From contig NC_081141.1 of NCBI RefSeq assembly GCF_958295425.1, positions 22,388,365-22,452,364 on the forward strand: a DNA stretch of 64,000 nucleotides. Direction: 5' to 3'. Under the pieces are notes generated by a model. It was not told the DNA's origin. It ran no database searches and saw nothing but the letters and a program-made list of their open reading frames with translations. Position numbers and translations under genes: made by a program. This DNA comes from Solea solea. Its lineage: Eukaryota; Chordata; Actinopteri; Pleuronectiformes; Soleidae. This document shows, in pieces, positions 37,678 through 49,800 of this stretch (position 1 is the stretch's first letter; each line of letters starts with the position of its first letter).

Positions 37678-40600
37678 TACTGACTGTAGATATTACTCAA
37701 GACGCTCCAACAATGCTGGCACTGAAAGAGCAAAGTGAGCAGTGACGGATAAATGGAAGATGAGTGAAGGTTACACGTGAGTGACAAGTGAAATAACGGT
37801 CAGAAACAACATCTCAAATGAGCTTAAATCTAAATCCTAGTTTGAGTGTCAGCGAGGAGTTACGTAATCTCAAGGTGAACCCATCGTGGGGTTCTGATCA
37901 TCTTCTGGTCCAGGCTGCACAGGCGACACTCAACATCATATATTAATAGTTCCATTACATGTGTGTTTGTGTGTGGAAAGTGCAGCTCGGTGGGGTGTGT
38001 CTGTGGTAGTTAACCATGGCCTACTGTCTATATTTAGCCTTAGACCCTCTCCTTCCCCCCCTGTGCTCCCGTGTGTGACCCTCTGCTCAAAGCTGCAGGC
38101 ATTCCCATATCAGAGCAGAGAGAGACCAGGCAAGAAAGACTGAAGAGACTTTCTGCTGGATAGCTGCACACACTGGCCGAGTGCATTAGAGATGGATTTG
38201 GAGAGCGCTTCTCTCGCTTGTCGTGCATGCTTGCGAGACTATGAGTATACGCAGTGATACTCTGACAGCCTCTCTTCCTGTGGTATAACTATGGAGGATG
38301 GCGAGTTGGAAATTCGGTTGCCAGGGCGATCTGACTCCCCCGTGGGCAGCAGGAGATTCAGTGCAGGCGGCGGGATAGGTGAGACGTTGGTGCTGCGGCA
38401 CAAAGAGGTTCACCACTTCTTCTTCGTCCCCTTTAGGGAGCAGCCCATCTACAGCACGAGGGCCCACGTCTTCCAGATCGACCCCAACACCAAGAAGAAC
38501 TGGCTGCCCACCAGCAAGCACGCCGTCACCGTCTCCTACTTCTACGACAGCACGCGCAACGTCTACCGCATCATCAGCCTGGATGGCACCAAGGTGAGCG
38601 TTTTCACTGTTCCTCTCCCACTGTGCCCGGAGTGTTATATTTTAATTTCCACCAGCTGGAGGTTCCAGATGTTTCTTTATAATGACCTCATCACACATTA
38701 AACAACCTTCCAGTACATTTTAGTGGTCACGCAGTACATTTACATGACATTAGACTAAAACCGGACTTTTAAAATACGTGTTAACATGTTAGTCTGAAAG
38801 GTGGACGGATAATCAAACTTTGCTTAGGTGCTTTGCACATATTGCACATTTTTCCCACCCTCAAAAGTAAGGAACAGGCTGGTTAACAGAAGATGAGAGC
38901 AGAGATAAAAACATGACCAAATGTATGCTCTGTCAGCCTAAAGAATTTAAGGTATAGTGTATAGTGTTTAAGGTAAAATGTCCAAAATGGCAGTTTCCAT
39001 AGAGCTGACCCGGCTGCTCATTCTCATTCCTTCTCACACTTTTATTATTAATTATTTTATCTTCTATTTCTGCCAAAGGGAAATCATTTCACTTTTTACA
39101 CACTGTACCTTTAATGGATGGCAGGAGGAGTGGTGCTAGCCGCCAGCTAAAGCTGTTTTGGTCAGTTATAGGGCAACCGGAAGATGTCTAATACTAACAA
39201 GCCGAGAGGGCAAATATATCGCCACCTAGGGATGGCGGAGTCACAGAAAAGGGTTCACGCTAGACAGACAAGACAAAATCAGACAAAGGACAGTTGAGCC
39301 ACAGAAATGAAGTCCATAAAACACATTCAGTTACACACTGCGTACATTAAACTTCCTTAAAGACCTAACCAGTCCTTCCTAGGGGATTTGTTTTGGTTAA
39401 GAAGTGAGAAACTGATTCCTGGCTCATGACAAAGACAGTACTGGACATGTACTCACTGTTAGTGTCCATGAGCTCTAACATACGACTGCGTGAAATCAGG
39501 TCAGTGTTGCAGCCTGTCCCGTCTGACGACTCATGTTTCATCATGTGTAAGCATGCAATTACTGTGTGTCAGTGTGTGTGTGTCTGCACACCAGAGTTCA
39601 CACTTCATGTCTCAGGTTATTCTTGTTAGAAAATCCCGGTGGGATATTTATGCTGGGCATAGTGTGATGGACCAGACGCACATATTCACACTCACCCGCT
39701 GTCAGTCATGGAGACAGGAACAGAAGGGGTGAAAATAAATGGGAGAAACAGGTGACAGAGTGAAAAGGATGTGTGGTTATAGGACTAGGGTGAACAAACG
39801 TGGAAACCAGGTGAGTGAGAGAGGTCAGAGAGCTGTGAAGGACCGAGGGAAGCAAAGCACGGTCAAGGACGAGCCATTTTCTGATGGTCGGTGCAGCAAC
39901 TGCCCTACATCAGGCAGCGCTCAATAGGAAATCAGTAAATTCAATGCTCAGCCACTGGCTGACTAATTGTTATGTGTTAATCCGACCAGAATGTCCGCCA
40001 TTACATAACACAAATAATTGATCAGAGGAAGTTTACAGGCAGATTTCTATCATGTCTAATGGAAATCAAACGACTTGCATATTAAAACTGTCGTGTGTAA
40101 GTTTAAGAGCTGCAACTAACGCTTATTTTCATAATCGGTTAATGTGTCAATCTCCCACACTTTACCTTTACGTACTTCTTGAGATTTTGTCAAACTCAGG
40201 CATGACGAGGCATAATAAAATAGTACTGCACTCACCTCTCTCTTGAAGTTCAATGAAGGTTTAGTAGTCTGCGATGAGTGATGTTCGATGAATTTATTCA
40301 AATGTTCCTGGCCATGGAGAACAGAGGCAAACATCAATACAAGCATGCACATAACCTGATGCTATCACTATACTGTATGACCCATACAGTATATTCATCT
40401 GTCTAATGACCTTTACATATGACACAAGTGTCAGGAAGACAGGAGTTCTCTGTTGAATAATCCTCTCCATCATTATCTATGTTTGTGGACCGATCGGGAT
40501 CTGATTGGCTCCTCACAGGAAAGGAATGAACACAGTATTTTAGCCCTTGGTGTGGACCTTGGATTAGCTTGTGTGCAGTGTCTAATCACAGGCTTTACCT

Positions 40601-43600
40601 CGAGCTGTCTACAACGTATGTGACCTTTCAACCTTTAACCTCAGCTCCAGTGATGTATTTACATCCTGTGGTAAAACGCTGGTACACGTACCACAGTTTG
40701 AGAACCGTGGGCCTATACAATAGCATCTTCTCAACCACTGTTCTTCAATTAGCTCTAGTTTATAATAAATACTATTTAAAAACACTGGCCAAAAAGAGAT
40801 GAGCAAGGGTTATGAACTTCCCTCACGTCTGCTCTATTAAAACCATTGTTTAATGAGTTCACACGCACAATATAGTGGTGTTTAGGTCTCATGTCGTGCA
40901 TCCGCATTCCCACGCTGCACACAGGAAGTGAATCATTTTACGATGAGGTAGACGGGTGATGGGGCAGCCCATGGCCAAGTTGAAAGCCTTGGCTTGGCTT
41001 GTGACTGAAAGGTTGTCCCACCAGGTCAAGGGCTTGGATACCTAATCCTTGAAGTAATAGAAGTAGAGTAACAACATCAATCACTGTATACAGTTCAAAG
41101 TAGTGGCAGTTAAAGATTAGATGAAACAGAGGAAAACATCTAATCCCCATGGAAGGAAGCAAAGCGTGTCTGAACGACACACACACATACAGTATATTAT
41201 ACAAACTGCAATATTACAGGAAGTGTAACACATAATAAATGGACGGTCTCTGTCTCTGTCTCGCAGGCAATAATCAACAGCACCATCAGCCCCAACATGA
41301 CGTTCACCAAGACCTCACAGAAGTTTGGCCAGTGGGCGGACAGTCGAGCCAACACTGTCTACGGCCTGGGATTCTCCACTGAGCATCACCTGTCCAAGGT
41401 ACTATACACACACACACACACAAACACCAAATTTACAAAAATGAAATGTTTTTACAAATCCAGGAACAAACGTATGTCTTATATAGGCACCACTTCCTTT
41501 CAACCCGGCTTTCAAAATAAGAGCCATTGGCTTTTTCTTACTGCTTATATCAAACCTTTGCCACAACATTCACTGTATTAGTTAATTTTATTAAATAAAA
41601 TAAAATAAAATAAACGTTTGAATGTCATTACAAAAGCCCTCGTCTTGGCCGTTGGTATGTCCAACAGTATATTATATATTATGTGTCTTACTGTCACTTG
41701 CAGCATTTGTTATATTCCCTTTCAGTAAGACCTTTTGTAATCATGGCTTGCACTTCCACGCCACTGCTGGTTCAAATGTTATGACTTCCTGTTTGGATTT
41801 AAAAGTTATACACTACAGTTCTAGAGTTTAGTTTGTTACCGAACTTACCTCATCGTCATCGTCCCGAAACACTTACACTGAAAACTACTGTATTTAATTT
41901 ACATCCCTGAACCAGAGCTATTATATTGCACCAAAGTGAAATGGTATCGAGTTATTCATTTCAGCTCACACACACTCACACACTCACACAGAGCACTGGC
42001 TCCAGCAGAGTTGTCAATTTGATTTCCTCACCACCCGACTCTCTGCAGCACTGTATGTACTCGATTACTCTGTAAAAGTGTGGGAGTACAGTGTCGGTGA
42101 TGAACCACGACACACTGAAGCAGCCTTTTTCAAACTGTGGGGCGGGAGGGGGGGAGGGGGGGGAGTGTGTGACTTTCCAGTGGGGGCACGAGTTCTGTTT
42201 TTTTTGAAGTCCTAACTAAAGTTTAGCAGGTGGAACTTTTGTTCTCGCTGTAAGCCGGACTAATTTAAGTGACGTACCGCAACAAAATCTAGTTTCTGAC
42301 AGGGGCAAAACGAAAACTGTGGCATGTTTCAGAAACTAACAACAAGCCAACGTCAGCCAAACTGAACAATGATTCACGACAACCAAGAAAATGCCACCAA
42401 AGACCTCTCTGTGTGTTGTGTCTCAGCATTTATATTGCTAATACATAATAAGCAAATTATTGATATTGGTAAAGTATTCTTTGTTACCCAAATTTATTTA
42501 TGTGTTTAAAAAAATGACACTATTATAGTTATAATTGCACATTTCATATTTTTGTTTGTAAATTGCTTTCTCACGAAGCAATATTGAGGTTATTTGTATT
42601 GCTAAAGCAAAAATGTTATTTGCACAACAAATGAATGAAAGAAAAGTGAAACCTTTGTTCTAATATTGATTCAATAAATGTTATACTTGACACATTGTTA
42701 CAATTTCGTGAGAGTCGGGGAGGAAATAAAGTTTGAGAACCACTGCCCTAAAGGGACATCAGCCAGGGATGTGAGTGAGCCTGTGTGTTTATATTTGCTC
42801 AGCCGAGCTCATCTTACCTCAGGCTCATATACAAAAATAACCTGAGATCAACTTCGGCCACTGACCATTTCTGATTTAAGGAAAACATTCCACCAGGGAA
42901 AAAAAACACAGTGGTACAGTCCGCTTTGTTCAGTGTGTGTGTGTGTGTCTGCATTAGAAAGGTTAATAACTGACCTTGTAAGCTCACATTTCTGCTTAGC
43001 CATTATGGGATGGAACCTTCATTTCCAGGTTTAACCGTGGGTTGTTATTGGCAACTGTGTGTGTGTACTTGTATTTATGAATGGAAAACACTGACCTTGT
43101 CTGGACCAATAGACCAAAACCTGGTCCTAATGAGGCAGACTGTCATTACCGATGAACTGGTTAAGTTTAGGGCTAATGTTTGAATTGCTGTTAATGTTAA
43201 GGTTATGGTTAGGCCTTAACTGGTTATAGTTAAAATGAATGAACGTCAATGCAGTGTCCTCACAAGATTAGCTGTACAAACCTTTGTGTGTGTGTGTGTT
43301 TGTGCACATATGGCTTTACTGATCAGATTAAGCCACAGTTGTGTATGGATTATAGTCTGATGTGGCTCTTCTCTGTGTCCAGTTTGCAGAGAAGTTTGCA
43401 GAGTACAAAGAAGCAGCACGGCTCGCTAAAGAGAAGAGTCAAGAAAAGATGGAGATGGCCACGTCTCCCTCTCAGGTACGGTCACGATTACACTGCTGCA
43501 CTAATCTGTCCCAAGACCCAAAGTCTGAATTCTTGCCTTTCATTTAAACACTCGCTCTTCTACAAGCCTATATTTTTAACCCATCCATCCATCCGTCTCA

Positions 43601-43801
43601 CTCACACATGCAAAATGTTATTTTTTCACGTTAAATGTAGGTTTAACTGTTACTCTTAGCAGTGTTTGTAGCTGGAAGCCAGAGCAATGTGTACACAGAT
43701 TTAAACCAAATCCAATTATATTTGTATAGCGCCAAATCACAACATACAGTAGCTCAAGGCACACAAGACAAGCTGACATCTTACTATCTTAGAGAGAGAG
43801 G

Positions 43802-43856
<55 letters not shown>

Positions 43857-46800
43857 AACTGGGTTAAGTGATTGTTTTTAATCTACGTATTACTAAATTA
43901 ATCAGCTACTATTTTGATAATAAGTGTTTTTTAAATTAAAAGGTTCTCAGATTTTTCAGCTTCTTATATTGTGAATTACTTTTGCTCCATATAACAAAGA
44001 AATAATTAAAACTGAATCACTTTAATTAGTGGGAGATAGGTGATTTGTTGTCAAAATTCCTCAGTTCCACTCCGATCACATGCCCTGGTATATACAGTAG
44101 AACAGTATTTCTGATTTTTACCACCTGAGGAAGCTCGCGCACCACTGGTGGTACACATACCACAGTTTGAGAACCATGGTTTTAGGCCATGCACGTAAAC
44201 GTAAACTTATCAGTACAGTCGGGTCATGTTGCCTTTGACAAACCCAGGTTCACTGTTTGCCACAGACAAATACGGCGCAGACTTTTGTGTAGATACACTT
44301 AAAGCAACATAATTATAATGTTTTATGGTGTTACATGGTGAGTGGATAACAAAGATAAAGGTGATCCTTGTAATTGATATGTTTTACACAGTGAATATGA
44401 ACTATTACCATCAAACTACAGATATTGGGTCCTTCTCATCAATCATGCTTAATGAGAAATTAAATCAGCCAATGAGGGGTGAATGGATTTTCTTTTCTTT
44501 TTTTTTTTTTTTAATCTTGTCTGCTGTGATTGTTTTAATGTGGGTAATTGTATTAAGTGGTCACTTGTAATGTGTCTAATTATATTATGCCGTTAACTGT
44601 ATCTATATTGTCATTACGTTATAAATGGAGCTGCTGTACGACAAAATGGAACAAAGACGTTTTCACCACGGACAGAGTCTATGTCTTGACAGCAAAAAAT
44701 AAGAAGCAAAAAAAAGGAATTTAATAAAAATAAAACAAAACAAAAGAGGCAGAAACAATGCAAAGCAGCAGGAGAAGGTAACAATAAAACACAATGAGCA
44801 AGAACAGGGACCAGAACACAGGAACACACTGAAATCAAACACTGGGGAGCACAGAGACTTTTTTGTTTGTTATGTATCAGCTTTTTATGCACACAGTACC
44901 GGTATTTTGGGAGCCCTAAAATGTTATTTTTGGAAAACGGGTCCCAGAGTGATAAGATCTCAAAACAGTACCCTTGAATTTTTGTGTAGAGAACCAATGG
45001 TGTCGCCGTCTTTGTCGTCGTCTTCTTCTTCTTCTTGTGTTTGGAGCTTATGCTACAGTGTTTTTTTTTTTATAGACATATATTATGCTACAGTGTTTTG
45101 TTGGAGGATTGTGTGTGTGAAGAGATTTCTTGAAACAAAATTGTGTTATCAAAACTGTTTAAGACCGGGAAAGAAAAAGGTCATATAGGAAAAGTTCTGT
45201 TTCTGTGTGGAAACACACTCGAGATGCAACGATAAAACCTGGATGAAACACGTTTGGGTCGGGGCAGACAATCACAAAGGAGGGAGAACAGGACAGGAAG
45301 TAGAACCAAACAAGAAGAAGGAAGAAGACCTACAAAATAAAACAGGAAATTGACAAGACACAAGGAAAACAGAAAAATAGAAACAAAGAACTAAAAACTC
45401 CAGGTTTAAGTAAAGAGAATGAACAGCAAACACAACGTCCAATAGATACATGGATAGATCAAGTGAATAGAGTCATAAAACTCTAAAGTTTAAAGGGCTA
45501 AAAAAGTGAAAAATGTAGCAGTAAAGTAAAACTAAAATGATCTGGGGGAACAATAACAGTGCAAACTGATATATTTTAGCTGATTATTTAAAACAAACTC
45601 TAAAACCAACTGTATCAAAGTAGTTGGGGATTCATTTAGTAATCGATTAATGCACACAAATTATATGATACATTTTCTTTGTACATAACCACCCTATATA
45701 TGTAAAAAAAAAAAGCGCATGTATGAGGTATGTGTTTATGTTGGACATCTAATTATAGAGGCATGTGTCGCTGTGTCTGAGAGTAAATTAGCTTGTTTTG
45801 GAGGAGAATCCCCAGAGAAATCTCTTCTTTAATTTAAAGGCTGCTAACAGGCTTTGCATCCTCGTCTGTTCATTATGGAGGCAACAGAAGCAACAAACAC
45901 CCCCCCCCCACCCCCACACACACACACCATCACCCCCCGCTGTACTGTGCTCTATTACTTGCTCTATCCATGCAAAGGCCCACATTGGCTACAATACCTT
46001 GTTCCTCCCATGGGAGGATGTTTCTTTAATGAAGCCAAGTGGACAGCTTCTCTCCCATCAGGGGTTGAAGGCTACATGTACTCTGTCCACTATACTGTGC
46101 ACTATACTACACTGTGTGTTGTGTTGATGGAACAGGAGGAAAATGACTGTAAAACCTAAAACCTTCCTGCAACTGAATCTGCTCCGTTTTTAACATCAAA
46201 AGTCACTATCTATGAAAATATCCAGGAAAATGTTTGTGAGAGAATACATTTATTTTCCATTTACAATGAACAAAAATCAAAGATCCGACTGTCTCTCTCA
46301 CTTAACAGTCTTCACTTTTATTTGTTAATCCCCTCAATAATGACCACAGTATAATTATAATAACGTATAGGTGTTGAGGCTCAGACTCTTGTGTCACTTA
46401 TGATGTTTTCCAGGCAATCGGTCAATGTATGGCAAAATTATGGGGCACTTCCTGTTTGGTGGCGAATGGTCGAAATGTGCCAAACTTCCGTGTCCACGCA
46501 CTTTTGAATGCACAAAACCATATGAACACTTTTTGCCTTTGATGTGTCGAGTACAAATTGACACATGTAGGTGCGATAAACGCGCTCAGACGAGTTTGTT
46601 TATTTATGAAGCGAGTTACAGGGCACCTCCAGTTTCGAAAGGCCTACTTCCTGTGTGCAGGTCATGGCGTGCAGCAATGCTCAGGACGGGCCCCTGGTCT
46701 CACAGATCGGTCAACGTATGGCCAAGTTACATGGCACTTCCTGTCTTGGGGCGAAATGGGGGCTAAATTCAAAGTGGCCCACTTCCTGTTGGGTGAAGTT

Positions 46801-49800
46801 TATGTCCGTTGACGTGTTCGGGGTCGTCTCTTGTGTCGCGTATAAAGCTACATGCTTGTCCCAGTCGTCCAGACTGCAGTGCAAATGTGTCAGGGAGCAG
46901 ATATTTAATTGTATATTAATGAACGAGTCGTGCAAAATGCAGCGGCGGCCATTATCCTGGACTTATCTCTGACTTCCTGCTTGTCCATTGGAGACGTACA
47001 GGCAGAGTCACAGTGTCGCTCCATTGTGCCCGAGCTGCAGAGTGTTAACAGTGTTGTTTTATGTACACGCAGCAGCTTAATGATTTGTCTCTGCTTTAAT
47101 ACCGGGGTTTGTATGGGATATAAAGATAAGCATTAATCTGTAATTCTGCAATTCCCCACTGTTATAGTGAGCTACTTAATGGCCTATAGGCATGTGGAAC
47201 TGTTCACATTTATATTATCACCACAGCAATGACAGCTTTTTCATTGTGTGACATACACACACACACACACACACACACACTTCCATGTCCAATCTTATGT
47301 GGAGAAATATTTACCGATGAGATTCTCGTTCTTATCTACAGTTGTCGGTGTAATTGCTTTACATTTTGTATAATTATGTGAAAGATAATCATAAATTAGC
47401 TTCTCATTTTAAACACGTTCCCTCAGTGGCACGGGGCTGAAACTATTATTTGACAGAACATCTGCAGGGATGTTGATTATCCTGGCTTCTCTCCGACTTT
47501 AGGATTTGGTCTCTATTTTGTTCATTAATTCATTCATTCATTCATTCATTCATTCATTCATTCATTCATTCATTCAATTGTTTATTCGTCTTCTACTGCT
47601 TTATCCTCCACATATTGTGGGGGTTAGCTTGGGCCAAGCCCAGCTGACACTCTGGACAGGTCACCAGTGCATCATAGGGCCACATAGACACAACCAACCA
47701 TTCACTCTCACACTCACACCTTTGGTCAATTTAGAGGGTCCAATTTGCCTAATCCCAAAATCTGCACGGTGAATGTGCAAACTCCATGCAGATATTTCTA
47801 TTTTGTTCAATGTTTTATGTGCTACATAGGCATTATTTTGTCTTTTTATGTTGTTGAGTCAAAGTTACGATTCATTTTAGATCGCATACTGTAGCAATAA
47901 TTGTCCAAAAGTTACACATTTTTGTTTTATTTTTGTTAATAAAAATGAGCCAAGCCAACAAATTCAAGCTGATTTAAAACATTTTGAGTACTCAGGTGTG
48001 TTTATATAGTTGGTGAAAATGACATTGCCTATAGAATGTGCTGAAATAAAAGGATATAAGACACTCCATATAATACAGTCTCATAGTCTCTGTATGTTTT
48101 AACATAGTAATGTTCTAAGGGTTAAAAAAACCAACAATATCACTGTTGTTCTGACTGTTGGACGTCACATTAGGGTTCTGAAGTGAAATGAATTACTCTC
48201 ATGAAAAACAAACTTGTCATTTGCAGCCATTTTTGTCCTTGTCACTTCAGATTAGAAAGATTAACGGTTTTTATCTTAATTTATGACAGCTGGGCCAAGT
48301 TCTTCTGTGTAATCTATAACTGCATCATTTCCTGAAAAAAATGTCCCTACCTACCTTACCTTACCTTACCTTACCTTACCAACCTTACTTACCTACCTGA
48401 CAGTAACGCCTGAACACCTTTGTGTCACCCGTAGGAGTCTCCAGCAGGTGAGCTCTCGTCACCTTTGACCCCAGTGACTCCGCCCATGGAAAACATCAAC
48501 GGCACGGATGAAATGTGCGACTCGACTCCCAACTCAGACACTCGCCCGGAGCCGGCGCAGAACGCGCTTGCCTTCTCGCACAGGTACAGTAACAGCCCAC
48601 ACTGTGAAGGTGTCACTGTCTGATGATGTCATGTTTGCTGCAGCACTGAAGTCACAGTCCTTTTGTTACTTGTTTACACGCGCTGTCACAAACCCGTGTC
48701 ACACTTAAACTGTTCCCTGTTCCCACTGGTCAAAACAAAACTCACTTAATCCCAGTTTTTAATGGGATTCTCACCAGTGTGAATGTGTTCTTGACTCTGG
48801 AGTTAAGTGACTCTGCGATACATACAGGGATTTTATCAAATTTGGCTCCAAACAGCATCATTGGAAACACAAGACCACTGATGCCTGAACTTATGTGAAC
48901 CTGCTCATTTTTCCTTTGTCTGCTCAGTCGGTTTTTACAGGAAACCTGATTTGTTCTGCACATGTGCTAGGTATGTCCACTTCCTGTCAGAAGTATAAAC
49001 AGCAGGTTCAAGGATTTATCATAAAATAATGTTATATTATGTTGTGTTTTTAATAGTTATTTTTTATCAGATAAATGTATGTCAAAACATACATTTATCT
49101 GATAAAATAAATGTATGTTTTACATTTTGTTTTAAATGGTGGTCTTAGAAAGTTTTTTTTATACAATAATGTTATATTATGTTTTTAGCAGTTGTTTTTA
49201 ATCTAATAAATATACCTTTTGACATTTTGTGTTATATGGGTGTGAGGAAAAATAATTTAAAAATACAATAATATTTTATTACACTTTTATTAGTTCTTTT
49301 GATTAAATAAATACATTTTGACATTGTTTTTTTATACAGTAGTCCTAGAAAACACGTTATAAGGTATCTGGGTTATTAGTGGTAACAGGAAGTAGTCACA
49401 CAAATCAGGTTTCCGAACAGCTTGGCAATTAAATAAAAAAGATTCCCGTCATTATTCTTATAAATTAAAATACATTTTAATTAAATCTTTCATTGTATTA
49501 GTTAATTATGTTTTACAACTGTAGTAATACATTAGCGGTAACAGGAAGTAGTTGTGTTTCGGGTACAAATCAGGTAATGACACAGCTAATGTAACGTTTG
49601 AACACACTCTCACAGGCGAAACGTCCGTTTAAACCTTGGATTGTTTAAACTGTTTTGTTGTTGTTGTTTTTTTACCGTTGTGAATGAGGGTAACAGTGTC
49701 ACCCATGTCACACACAGCTTAGTTTTTTGTCTGAGCCTCAGAAAACACAGAGGTCTTTTTTTTTGTATCCATCTCTGTGGTGTTTCATGCATGTCAGTGA

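Larger units (their letters stand above)
32188..38436. other. homer1 intron 1 (6.2 kb)
   Basis: No protein-coding gene of its own. Contents in order: candidate MEF2 motif at 33074; repeat C copy at 33352-33487; a non-repetitive block with an octamer at 33690-34110; a trinucleotide GGTGGA tract near 34640; a GT-linked repeat (family D) at 34796-35185 with TTAGGG units; an ATATT repeat at 35341-35406; a TTTC repeat at 35892-35915; a MADF-coding fragment and SINE head at 36837-36935; AC and GT microsatellites at 37264-37288 and 37637-37678; and a possible alternative first exon just before exon 2. Confidence 0.6.
43476..48434. other. homer1 intron 4 (5.0 kb)
   Basis: No gene. In order: a GAAA repeat (43801-43858) preceded by a common teleost repeat TTTGTATAGCGCCAAATCAC; reverse repeat A (43890-44030); repeat C (44052-44186); a repeat with two copies of a 40-bp motif (46417-46815); non-repetitive stretches at 46850-47050 and 47290-47460; an ATTC repeat (47529-47576) joined to a SINE-body segment (47585-47800); an ACCTT repeat (48352-48380) close to exon 5. 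Confidence 0.55.

Noticed and set aside
43801..43858. Regular short repeats considered as a CRISPR array
   Set aside because: A plain GAAA microsatellite without spacers, in a vertebrate genome.
45854..46159. 101-codon plus-strand open frame beginning with a Pro/His-rich tract
   Set aside because: The tract comes from a C/CA-rich simple repeat and the remainder matches nothing I know.
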